Source: Apoda limacodes (Eukaryota; Arthropoda; Insecta; Lepidoptera; Limacodidae). Taken from it: a DNA stretch of 64,000 nt. Below the pieces are notes generated by a model. That model had not been told where the DNA came from, made no database searches, and saw only the letters and a program-made list of their open reading frames with translations. The stretch lies in assembly GCA_946406115.1 (NCBI GenBank), contig OX291543.1, positions 28,174,815-28,238,814 on the forward strand. Reading direction: 5' to 3'. The position numbers were made by a program, and so were the translations under genes. Positions 30,180 to 40,669 of the stretch are shown here, piece after piece (the stretch's first letter is position 1; every line of letters begins with the position of its first letter).

Positions 30180-32060
30180 CGTTTGATTGAGTAGCGGAAG
30201 TTTGTAATGGAGAGTTCCATTGCGATAAGGGCAAGTGTGCACGTAAATTAGCACGTGGCTATAATACTGGTGCACTATCAGTTTATAAATAACTACAAAA
30301 ACAAGTGCGTCTTGTGAGACTTGCCTACATAATGTCACGGGGTTATCGTATCGGCGGCGAGGATAATTCCACGGCAAACAAAGTTCTTTATTACAAAATG
30401 TCTAGCCTATTATTACTCTTGCGTGTGTATCAATCTATATTTAGAGCTAAGACTAACAAATTAATGGTAGAGCAGAGCGGCGTTGGTAAATTAATTTCAG
30501 TATGTTATTCAATAATACTTACATAAATTACTAGTAGGTACCTACAGTATGTATTATGTAGTCTGTCGTCTGTGCATATTGTTCATGGAAACCTGAGTGA
30601 TCCATGGGTTTTTTATTACATTATATGGGGATAACAAAATAAGGGCGCTGTATGCTTGTTTGCCATGGTGCCAATAAAAACAAGCAAAAGTTTTAAGTTC
30701 TTTATTCCTTAACGTCCTCACGGAGCATCCGATTCAAAATCAGACCAAAGTTTTGGATCAGACGATCAGACGTAATAACCTACATAGTTAGACGAACGTA
30801 GATCATTGAATCCTATTTACCTACTCCTGGTACGTCCGGAATGCGGACCTACACGGGGACTTTGAGCTCCCCACGATTCCCCAATATCTTAAACACCTGG
30901 CAGTCCGCTTTTTCGATCATATACGAAATCACCCAAATCGATTAATTGTGCAATCCACAACCTATCATCCCCCCGATTTTGCAAAACCACAGATATAGAT
31001 TTTCGACTTAAGATCTTGTTTTAAAAATTATACAGCTAGTAAATATTTGTACAATGTAATGGCCATGTAGTCCTACAAATTTTGTGGTACGTTTTCCTAT
31101 TCCTACGCTTGGAAGTTCTCGATTCCACGGTATTCAAACTACGCTTTTAGTGAAAGCGAGGGGAGTGAGAAGACGCTACGCAATTCATTAACAGCATGGG
31201 AAGCAAGTGACACGATTAACAGTTTTAAACACTAGTACCTAAAACTGGCAACACACTTTATCAAAACCATGTTTATGTAATTATAGTTAACCTCTGATAA
31301 TAGTTGTCGTCACGAAGTGTGCGATAAATGACTTTTTACCCCTAGATAGGTAAGTGTGTAACTTACTTATCAAACTTAAAAAAATATTACATCTTTTGAT
31401 TTGCATGGGTCCTAAGGCGCCTTCTACTCTATATAAACATAATTTGGTGTTTTTCTTTTTAAACATAAATTGGGTGTTATGGTTGATACAAACCTTAGCT
31501 CTGTGGTTGACTTGCTGTACAAAAGTTAGGGCAATGCCGCGGATCCTTGCTCAGCCGCGTACATGTGGCTGAGTGTAATGTAAGGGCTACACTACCGTTA
31601 CCGTCTGCCGACTATTGCCGCATTGATTTGATTTACCGCCTTAATTGCAGCTAGAAGTGGTGTGGTTACACTAGTGTGAACCTGAACATTTTCAAGGTTA
31701 AAGCTGCGGCGGTGTTTTGTTCAATAAAGATAATGAAAAGAATATGGTGGATGATAAAAAAACAATATTTTTGACGAAAACGGACCGCCACCGGAGCTAG
31801 TGCCTACCGCTGTATGCCATATTTTGTGGAATTGTAGAATTTTGGCCATAAATCGTGGCTACACCTAGGTGTTGTCTTAATTTTTTTTTTATATTTAAAA
31901 AAAAGGCTGTGATATAGGACGAAAGTCAGAAAAGGAGGAGGGATTATATTTCTTTGCTAAAGGAATTATATAAGCATCCTTTCAGGATTCAGGAAAAACA
32001 CCTGTATATTGGTAATGACGGGAGTTATAATATCAAGGATGTTAACTTAAATAATTATAA
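30180..32060. other. Intergenic stretch with no gene identified
   Basis: A possible TATA-like TTTATAAATA at about 30,283 precedes a 64-codon open stretch from the ATG at 30,332 (MSRGYRIGGEDNST...). It resembles nothing I know and has no confirmed splice partner, so no gene is called. The rest (30.55-32.06 kb) is AT-rich and unremarkable. Confidence 0.35.
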
Positions 32061-32074
32061 TAATAAATAATTAA

Positions 32075-32170
32075 ATAAATAAATAAACATATACATATTG
32101 GTCCCAAAATAAGCAAAACTTGTCTTACATGGATCCCCGACCATGGATACAAATACATAAATATTTAAAA
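32075..32170 (-). repeat. SINE tail fragment (minus)
   Basis: AAATAAATAAATAAACATAT, then AAGCAAAACTTGTCTTACAT and GGATACAAATACATAAATAT. These match the 3' tail part of the 9000-9250 SINE only. Confidence 0.4.
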
Positions 32171-32879
32171 ATTATACATAGAAAACATCCAGAATCAAGA
32201 CTATGTGGTATAAAGTAGAATTATTCTTCTGAGGAGACCGGAAACCTGTGCCAATAGGTATTATGAAGTACTTATTTATACAATTTATATAGTTTACGAC
32301 ACACTCGTTCATACCATACATAGTTGACCTGACTAATTTTTCATGTTTCTCCAACAATTTGACTTACTTAACCAATGAATGTATGCGCTTGCGAATTAAT
32401 ATATATATATTAGAACCTGTATATGTATAATCTACTGATGTACCTATCACAAACAAATACCTACGTCAGCTCGTATTATACGTGCGTGTCAACAGTCACG
32501 CCGCCGTGGGCACGAGTCAACATATTTTAATTTAGGCGACTGATAACATGCAAGACGCGTGTTTCCATACAGATTTGCGCTGATTTGCAAATATGATAGC
32601 GTTCAGAAATAGCAACGAGACAGTGAAAACTTCTGACATGAAAGACGTTACTCTTATCTTGTCACCTTAGTCTAAACTGTGGATCTTTGGATCTATTTTT
32701 AAAACTTAACTGTCAAAAATACTGATGACGTAAGAGATTAAAAGATAGGAGCTGAGTTTCCAGGATGTGATGTATTGTATGCTTATTATTATGGTTCTAT
32801 TTTTGGACAAATCACACAGCACCGCCGCGTCTGTTCCCAAACTAGCTAAGGCTTATACTATAGGTACAAGACGATTGAT

Positions 32880-33030
32880 ACAAATAGTTCTGTACTGTCT
32901 TTTGTAAATACATACCTACATATTACAATGCATCAAACACACGTTAATCACATAAATGTTGGTCCTGTGCGGGGATTGAACACATGCTTTGATTCAGTAG
33001 GCAGGAGTATTCCCAACTACTTATACTGAA
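32880..33030 (-). mobile_element. tRNA-derived SINE fragment (minus)
   Basis: Contains TTGTAAATACATACCTACAT, ATCAAACACACGTTAATCAC and the worn tRNA-like head GTGCGGGGATTGAACACATG, same order as at 9000-9250. Confidence 0.45.
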
Positions 33031-33501
33031 AATATACACAATGCAACGAAATACTACTGATACTAAGCCAGCATCACAACATAAACCCTACGACTGGTTT
33101 TAGGCTAGTTCCTTTCTTTATTATTAAAAAAGTTTATTGTGTATTAAAATATAATCATAAGCCTTTTTGCTAAATACTAACACATCCAGTAGGGCTCTAT
33201 GGTTAAAAATAAATTGCTACGACAAACAGAGCCGGATTTAGCCATGCAATTCAGGTTTTGGGGCTCCTCTCGCCTTAGGTAGTGAGGTAGCATGTAAACT
33301 ATATACCAACACCATATTATAATACAAACCTACATGAAATCATGCCCGTTTCCCAAAGGGGTAGGCGGAGACCAAAAACTTTCACTTGCTACAAATTATA
33401 CACAGGTTTCCATTGCACTCACATGAGGCACCAAACGTCTTCCGCCTTTGTGAAGCGGTGCAGGGACAAACGAACAGACATACTATCGCATTTATAATAT
33501 A

Positions 33502-33744
33502 CTAGCTTTTACCTGCGGTTCCACACGCCCTAAAGTCGGTCATCGGTGTAGGATTTCAACGGCAACTCCTCAATTATGGGAAAAAACGGATAATACTTGA
33601 TGTTCTCAAGTAGCTTTTCTAATCAAACTATCTCCATGCCAAATTTCATCTTGATCGGTACAGCGGTTTGAGCGTGACGAGGTAACACAGTTACTTTCGC
33701 ATTTATAATAATTATTATTATATTATATTCATGGGTAGTAGGGA
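33502..33744 (-). mobile_element. Non-autonomous Helitron, minus strand
   Basis: On the + strand it starts CTAGCTTTTACCTGCGG after an A and ends TAGTAGGGA before a T, i.e. a minus-strand element with 5' TC and 3' CTAG. Inside, TTGATCGGTACAGCGGTTTG and TTACTTTCGCATTTATAATA are family hallmarks. A TTA-rich insertion enlarges the last 35 bases. Confidence 0.65.
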
Positions 33745-33821
33745 TAGTTTTAAAAATATGTAAGTATATGTTTACATATGCAAGAATATAATTATAATGG
33801 CGATAATGCCACTAGTACCAT

Positions 33822-35640
33822 TTTTTTTATTATGAGGTCACCGTGGCCTATGGACGCTTGTAACACCAGGGGTAACACTCGCGCGTTGCCGACCCTTCAA
33901 AAATCCAAAAACTTCTTTCTTGAAGAACCCCATACTGTAGTCCATAGAGAAAACCTTGGCAGGGAGCTCATTCCACAACCCAAGCGTTCGCGGGAGGAAG
34001 TTTCTCTGAAACCGCACTGTACGCGACCATATCGGTTCTAAAGTGTGAGAATGAATTCCCTGCCGATGGCGAGCAGTGCGATGTTAGAAAGTAGCCGTGG
34101 GCATCATTACGATCAATTCCTAAGAACATATGCCATTGTACAAGCGTTAGAACACACACAGGGAGGCAAAATCACTCCTCAGACTTAATGGTTCGATACG
34201 GCAAGTGAGTTTTGGATCGTCGACAATCCTCACAGTCCGTCTTTGAACCGAGTCAAAAGGTCCAAGCTGGTATCCGGGTACACCCGCACAGAGATGGCAG
34301 CAGCACTCCATATGGGGCCGGGGCTGCGACTTGAAAAGCAACAACCTCTGCCCCGACATCAAGTACTGCCTCGCTCGGTTGAGTACAACTAGTTTTTTGG
34401 ACGCCAACTTCACGTTGTTTTGCAAATGATTTCGGAACTGAAATTCTTTGGAGATGTCAACACCAAGAATACCAATGCTCTTGGAGATGAAGAGGTGAGT
34501 GTTCTGGAATTGTCGGACAACAGTGAATGAGGTTTTCTTAGCGGTGAACGCGCAGACTTGTGTCTTTGTAGGGTTGAATCGGACCAAGTTTACCCGTCCC
34601 CAATCAGAGTCCTTGGACAGTGTGGTCTCGATTTGATACACAAGTGCTCCGCGGTTTTCCTCCACAACAGAACGAGGGATGCTTGCACGACGTGTTATTA
34701 GCGTCTCCAGTCCTGTCTCTGCATAGCAATGCATGTTGTTGATGTTCAACATGTCATTGATATGCAGTAGAAACAGCGTAGGAGACAGCACAGAGCCTTG
34801 TGGGACACCAGCATTAATATCCATGCTATCAGAGCAACTACCGTCAACTACGGTTCGTATGCGTCTGCCGAACAAAAAGCTAGCCACCCATTTGCACAAA
34901 CCCTCGGGCACTCCGTAAGATGGCAACTTCAATAGAAGACCCCGGTGCCAGACCCGATCGAACGCCTTCGCTATGTCCAGGCTACATGCCAATGCCTCTA
35001 CAATGCCAGTAAGGAGCTCGTATGGTCCTCTTTATCTGGTATTCTTGTTGGAAAAAGTACCACCTGAGAGAATACATAGGTCAGAGCAAATTCATGAGCA
35101 GATATTCCTGTGTAGTTATTGGTTCGAGAACGAAGCCACCCACGATGGTAGACGTTGAAGTCTCCAAAAATAACTAGTTCTGCTGTGGGATACTGCTCTA
35201 GAACTTTGTCAGTCATCAAACTCAGGTGCGTGAAGAGTCGAGCTACGTCCGTGTCACCGCGATGAGACCTGTATAGGCACGCATAATATCGATAGGTCCC
35301 TGTCTTCAAGGCTATGAAGGCGGCGACAATATCTTCCCGGATTTCATCAGGTCTCCCTGACCGTCGTACTAGCACGCCGCGTCTACGCCGAGCAATAACA
35401 GCAACAAGCACCGCCGGTCCTCCGCTGTCCGCGCAGCAAATCCTCAAAGAGCTCTGGCAACCTTAACCACCGCCAGGAACACAACACTACTCAATGTTAG
35501 TGTTATTATGACCGCGGTTTACTGTAAGGTGGAGGTACTTCCCCATTTCAGGCTGCTCATTCGAGCAAGTACTCGCTATGCCCCGCTTTTATTGTTCGAG
35601 CGAGTACTTGCTGTGCCCTACCTCTTTTAAATATCGAAAT
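33822..35640 (-). pseudogene. Jockey-like LINE with endonuclease and reverse transcriptase, internally deleted
   Basis: Minus strand. From its 5' side there is an untranslated leader (to about 35,450), then an endonuclease fragment (35,447-34,998) with VIFGDFNVYHRGWLRS and LFPTRIPDKEDHT. After an internal deletion that removes the end of the endonuclease and the start of the polymerase, a 281-codon frame (34,992-34,147) follows: CSLDIAKAFDRVWHRGLLLK, NAGVPQGSVLSPTLFLLHIN, GILGVDISKEF, FDSVQRRTVRIVDDP. The catalytic YADD is destroyed: the frame reads HCYAETGLETL. A last frame (34,159-33,840) gives PRTLGLWNELPAKVF, the usual C-terminus, then an A-tail at 33,828-33,822. A full-length LINE would need several kb. 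This copy cannot encode an active enzyme although its polymerase part has no stop codon. Confidence 0.85.
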
Positions 35641-35955
35641 ACTTTTAAATTTCTGAATTCCTTCACAATATGACGATATTTGACGCTTCACATGGTGGGC
35701 CCCATATGCTACATAAAAACTATAAAATAATTGACATGTTTGACTTTAGTAGCTTACTAACTTATTAAAATTATCTACTAAGGGTTTCAATACATATCGT
35801 ATACTTGTTAGCTAATTATCAAAGTATTGTATTATTACTTTAAATAGAACTTCTTGCCAGCTCTTTTTGGCAGGAATTAACATTGTTAACATTGTATCGA
35901 CGATTCAAAAGTGTTCTCAGAAACCTATTTGAATAAATATTGTTTGATTTGATTT
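35620..35955 (+). repeat. LINE 3'-like repeat with TTTGATTTGATTTT tail
   Basis: Has CTTCACATGGTGGGCC, TATGCTACATAAAAAC, CTTGCCAGCTCTTTTTGGCA and GTTCTCAGAAACCTATTTGA, then an AATAAATATT and (TTTGA)n-type tail. The same family occurs at 23.05 kb (+), 48.23 kb (-) and as a tail piece at 2.0 kb. Confidence 0.55.
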
Positions 35956-37000
35956 TGATTAAAAAAATTAGGATACAAAGTGCATATACGTATGCAATAG
36001 ATAGGTAACCTATCGTAACATAAATAGTGTAAAACACACATTAGGTCTCTATTTAAAGTGCCAGAAGAATTTGGTTATCATTGTAAGGTTAACAAAACAG
36101 CAATAAATAAAAAAAAAACTACACGATAAAAGTGATATCTAGACATAAATACAAGAGTTGATTGATTCTTGGAATTGTCTTCAACAGAAGTATCTTTTTA
36201 TGATAAAGCGCTCCGTTAATTTGGATCACCTCTCAGGTCATTTCATCATATGTGATGGTAATTTTAGATAAATTTATCTGTGCAATGTGATTACTGATTG
36301 ATTCTTGGAATTGTGTTTCAAAATATTTGGCTTTGATAAGGACGTTACTGACCCCAAGGACCTTTGTACAAGAGCACTGTGAGCTTAGGGACCTGCATCG
36401 TTATTTTTAGTGCCTAAGCGCTAGCTCTCTACTTACCATTATCATTTGCTAATATGATGATGACGCATCGTTTTCAAAGTTTCGTAACCAATTTGCAAAA
36501 AACAAAACTGACTTTGTTTACACCCCAGCTTCATAATTCTGCCTTTACATTGATTCTGTGCAAATATTAGACAGGTGTCTAATGTAATCCTCTCGGACAA
36601 AACTACCACATAAAAAAGAAATCAAGAAATAAGTATACATTTTTTTACAAACAAGTTTTCATCAGAGCCTGGTTGGTTATCGTTTAAGACCAGAGTACTT
36701 GTCAAGCACAAACTCGATGTGGTAGCGTCGTTTCGTTATTTTTGGGGAAAATATTTTAGTCTTATACAAAAACAATAAGAAATGTATTTTATATAACTAT
36801 TTGTATTGATCGGAGCAAGCAAATCAAATGAGTTCTAAGTTATGAGAAGCTGAGCGTTTGTATCTTTGTAACTTTGTCCGACTATAACTTAAATAAATCG
36901 TCCTCCGATCGTTATGATGTACACAAGTAGTCCAGACCAATAGATTCTATGAGTTCGAACATGAGCAGAATATAGGTTACGGAGATATAAGGTACAAGAT
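35956..37000. other. Intergenic stretch, nothing recognised
   Basis: AT-rich. The phrase TTGATTCTTGGAATTGT occurs twice (about 36,163 and 36,299), a short direct repeat about 135 bp apart. No gene-like structure is seen. Confidence 0.35.
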
Positions 37001-37010
37001 GGATGAAAAC

Positions 37011-37070
37011 TACAAGGTAAGCAAAAACGGCCTAGTGATACCCCACTAGGCCGTTTTTGCTTACCTTGTA
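37011..37070. repeat. Perfect hairpin, 27-bp arms, 6-nt loop
   Basis: The left arm (37,011-37,037) begins TACAAGGTAAGCAAAAACGG and ends CCTAGTG. The right arm (37,044-37,070) is its exact reverse complement. The loop is ATACCC. I find no mismatch in 27 bp, which is striking in old AT-rich spacer DNA. It could be the remnant of a palindromic mobile element, a recent inverted duplication, or an assembly fold-back. A miRNA precursor is less likely, as those are seldom perfectly paired. Confidence 0.85.
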
Positions 37071-37859
37071 CCCACCCTAACAAGGCAAATGAAAGAGCGT
37101 AAGTTCATTGACAATAATTGGGTATCATGGAACTGATCTGATGCTTTTTATGCCAGTAAATTTTTTTTTTTGGTGTAATTTAATAAGCTATAGGTATATA
37201 GGGTACTTTAGGTTTAATAATGGGATAAATGAAAAATCACGAGGTTTCATTTCGGTGTGATTGACTAGTTTAATAGGATAATGTAATAGTTTAGAAATCA
37301 GAGAAACTTCTACGTTATAAAATGTTACCATGCATTTGTACGCTTTTGTTTGCAATTTATAGGCCTCCTTTGTTTAAACGTGCTCAAACGTCACACTTTT
37401 GCCAGATAAAACAAATTTCAGTAAAAAGAGCTTATATATTTATAAGCCCCATAATAATATGTAAAATTATGGTAAATGGACAAGAAACTTCATTGTACCT
37501 ATATGGCCATATTGAATAATATGCCCAAAATGTTTTAATCCCCTTCTATCAATAACATATAAAATTAAATGTAAAAAATATCTTATAAATAAATTAGGTT
37601 AGGTAGGTAGTATTAGTGTTGTAGCCTTAGTTATACACCTTATGCTGATGTGTAAGTTAAGTTTTAACCTATTTATATTACGAGAGAAAAAACAGCAATA
37701 CTCAGCCAACAAACTGTTATGCGGTTTGGCAGAATATTTTTGTAAAAACATTATAATAAAACTTTTAATATAAGTAAATAAAAAAAAAATTATAAATTTA
37801 TGACCATGACAAAAATTCAAACACTCATCCAACACTTTTATAATATTAATTGATTTTAT

Positions 37860-38060
37860 TAATTTATGAATAGTGTGCGACCGAAGTTTCGGTTCAAGTA
37901 AACATCATGTTTCTGCCAAAGGTTCGGTTTCGGCCAAAAATTAGCCGAACCTTTTAGACGCGATGAGACTTACAACATCGTACTTTCGGGTCGTGTTCAT
38001 GTGCAAAATTTTTTTTTTGTTGACCGGCGTAATTTTATATTGTGTTTCTGACAGACAGTA
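37860..38060. repeat. GGTTCGGTTTCGGCC-type dispersed repeat
   Basis: Contains GACCGAAGTTTCGGTTC (a short palindrome), GGTTCGGTTTCGGCCAAAAA and AGACGCGATGAGACTTACAA. I recall this kind of element from insect genomes but cannot name its class. Confidence 0.35.
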
Positions 38061-38789
38061 TTTTGGGTACCACATAAAGACTTAGCGTATGACTAAGTAA
38101 ATGTGTGGTTTACAAGTATAACAGAAAGTGTAATCGTTGCATATTTGTAGAAGTTAGGAATAAAAAGTTATAGGTATCTTAACATTGTACTGACTTGCCC
38201 TCATAATGATCAGAACGTTGAAAGCCAGGTTATGGGGGTCTAACTTCCAACAGCCTTTTGAGCAGAATAGCAGAAATTAAAAAGATAATGTAGATATATT
38301 AGTACTCTACAAAGGCTGGAAACGTTATTACTGATGGCTTAATGAAATGAACTAATAAGACAATTAATTGCCCCTACCCAAGCAGTTGTTGAAATATCTA
38401 AATATAGATGGATACAATCCATGGAGTAACTAGTTTACTAGTTTACCATTCTTTCTGAAGACATGACATGAAAATGACAATTAAGTATGAAAAAATCTTC
38501 TGCTTACTCTACCCAGAGAGTGAAGTCGCCTGTATAACTGAGTTGAGGATCCTTATGATTTCTTCCTAACTTGACTGTTCTGGACAGGTGGTGGTTTTAT
38601 ATAGTTTTTTATTTTTGTTTTCCTGGCATACTCCAGAACTGTTGATAGACTCCAATAAAAAGATACCAAAATATCGAAGATTATTATTTAATTCCTGCAA
38701 GAATTCTCTACTCCCAACTTGAAAAAATATACAACATTAAAATAATGAGGCCCATGGGTTTCAAGGACATTTTTTTTGCTTGTTTTCTG

Positions 38790-38885
38790 TCTATAAATCA
38801 AATTAACATATATGTATCTGCTATCTGGTACCCATAGTACAAGCTTTGCTTAATTCAGAATCAGAGAGGTGGTGTAAAGTCCAGG
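38790..38885 (+). repeat. SINE tail fragment (plus)
   Basis: TATGTATCTGCTATCTGGTA followed by CCCATAGTACAAGCTTTGCT matches the 3' tail of the 29.18-kb SINE. Confidence 0.4.
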
Positions 38886-38901
38886 AATATTTATAAATAA
38901 C

Positions 38902-39004
38902 CAGTTTTTGCCAGCGGCTTCGCCCGACCTAAATTTGGTTATCGGCGTAGGATTGTTACGGCAACACCTCAATTATAGAATAAACCTAGTCACACTTGAT
39001 GTTC
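38902..39004 (-). mobile_element. Helitron fragment (minus)
   Basis: TTTTGCCAGCGGCTTCGCCC, GGTTATCGGCGTAGGATTGT, then CACTTGATGTTCTC; same family as 33,502 and 27,576. It is cut off by the CT-rich repeat that follows. Confidence 0.5.
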
Positions 39005-39055
39005 TCTTTTACTCTCGCTTTCTTTCTCTCCCTCTCTCTCTTTCTCTTTTTCAAA
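39005..39055. repeat. CT-rich microsatellite
   Basis: About 50 bases of CT/CTT repeats (TCTTTCTCTCCCTCTCTCTC). Confidence 0.8.
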
Positions 39056-39059
39056 ATAA

Positions 39060-39800
39060 ATAAATAATTAACTACTAAAAACTAATCAACTAATGGATTG
39101 AACCGTTTTAGAGGGTGAGTGTTTGAAAATACTTTCTTAGCGCATGCCTACATCATAATAGCTATATGCGTGCTAAATTTCAGCTCGATCCGTCCAGTGT
39201 TTGGAGCTGTGCGTTGATAAATCAGTCAGTCAGTGATAGTTACTTTGGGCTAACGCTAACTTTGTTTACGTAGAAGGTGAAAATATTTTTAAATAATACG
39301 TACCGCCCTTCTACCTCATGACTGCCCGCCGGCCTTGCACATCATAAATGCGGGCGCAGTACTTGATCATTATTTTGCTGCAATGTTATTTTAAAACTGC
39401 GATAAACAAACAAACATGTGTCAAAATAAAATGTAATTTAAGTCAAAAGCACTAAGGAGTATTGATATCAACATCGAAGCAAATCACCGCAAAATAACTT
39501 TTAACCCCTTTTTAACCCTCTTAGGGGATGAATTTCAATAAAATACGAAACACGTCATCCATCAATTCTGTTAAAAAAGGTTTATGGAAAATTTTAAGTA
39601 GATTGGACCAAGGAATCACGTTGTCCCATACAAACTTTGCCCCCCTTTTTCACCCCCTTAGGGGTAAAATTTTGAAAAATCTTTTCTTATCGGATACCTG
39701 CGTCATACAAACGACACACCCTCCAAGTTTCAGGTCTCTATGATCAGCGGTTTAGGCTGTGCGTTGATCCATCAGTCATTCAGGACAAAGCATTTTATAT
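39060..39800 (+). repeat. Two related interspersed repeat copies
   Basis: Copy 1 (39,100-39,265) has AGCGCATGCCTACATCATAA and AAATTTCAGCTCGATCCGTC, then GAGCTGTGCGTTGATAAATC. Copy 2 (39,500-39,790) has CCCCCTTAGGGGTAAAATTT, GATACCTGCGTCATACAAAC, AAGTTTCAGG and GGCTGTGCGTTGATCCATCA. Both end near CAGTCAGTCAGT/CAGTCATTCA. This is a well-known type of lepidopteran non-coding repeat; class not determined. Confidence 0.5.
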
Positions 39801-40562
39801 GAATAGATATTTGTATATAATTTAAATTGGTGAACATTTCTTGCCAAGCTGTCGTATGGAAGCTAGACCATTTTCATACAACATGTACAATTTGTGTATA
39901 TGCATATGTGTATGCGTGTGTTTGTGTGATGGGCTCGTTTGCTTTTGGAGCTCCACCGGCGACGGGCTATTGATGGGTCATTGCAGTAGTATAGTTCGTT
40001 CCCTTTGATATGTATGTGTATATTTTTATCGGGAGTTACTGTTAAATATTTTATTCCCATCACAGTATTAAGACATTTCGAAACTGCAATGCAATACTAA
40101 GATTGTTTGAAAATCAACTGTGTTTCTCCAAAATAAAATAAAAAAACCACCTTAATAATAAAAAGTGCATCACGCAATGAAATTTATGTATATTTTTTGC
40201 CGACTTCGTTTTTAAAGTAATGATAAAATAAAGTTTAAGGTTAAGTGTGTTTTTATCTATTTGATCATAATTGCCTACCCCTAAGTAATTATGCAGATAA
40301 ACACGTAGAACGTGTAAACTTTCCATTAAGTACTAGGTACGTTTGTGTGATAGATAAGTCTATTTTATTAGCTCTTGACTAGATGTGGCACCTTATAATA
40401 GTCCAGAGCGCTTAGATTTTTACTTGGAAACCTGAATGCAGAATGGACTCAAATGTTTTTTTTTTATCTTTCAATATTGAACATTCAGAAGTTAATGCCG
40501 AAATTTATTGAATATTCATGTTAAAACAATGAACTACTTATACTCCAAAAAAATCGTTCGAA

Positions 40563-40665
40563 TGCAGGGGGTTTCGGGGATGATAAATCGATCTAGCTAG
40601 GTAAGGCTGGCGTTGTTTTAAAAAAAACGAGCAAAGCTCGGTCCTCCAGGTACTATTATATAAAC
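40563..40665 (-). repeat. Deleted, inverted copy of the 44.87-kb repeat
   Basis: The reverse complement reads AGTACCTGGAGGACCGAGCT..., AAAACAACGCC..., ACCTAGCTAGATCGATTTATC, CCCCGAAACCCCCTGCAT. These are the same blocks, in the same order, as at 44,870-45,100, but about 100 bp of the interior is missing. Confidence 0.6.
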
Positions 40666-40669
40666 AATA

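Noticed and set aside
34733..34918. Plus-strand open frames within 33.8-35.5 kb
   Set aside because: Antisense shadows of the minus-strand LINE.
37011..37070. Hairpin as a transcription terminator or miRNA precursor
   Set aside because: Intrinsic terminators are bacterial; a fully perfect 27-bp stem with a 6-nt loop is not typical of miRNA precursors. Listed as a repeat of unknown origin.
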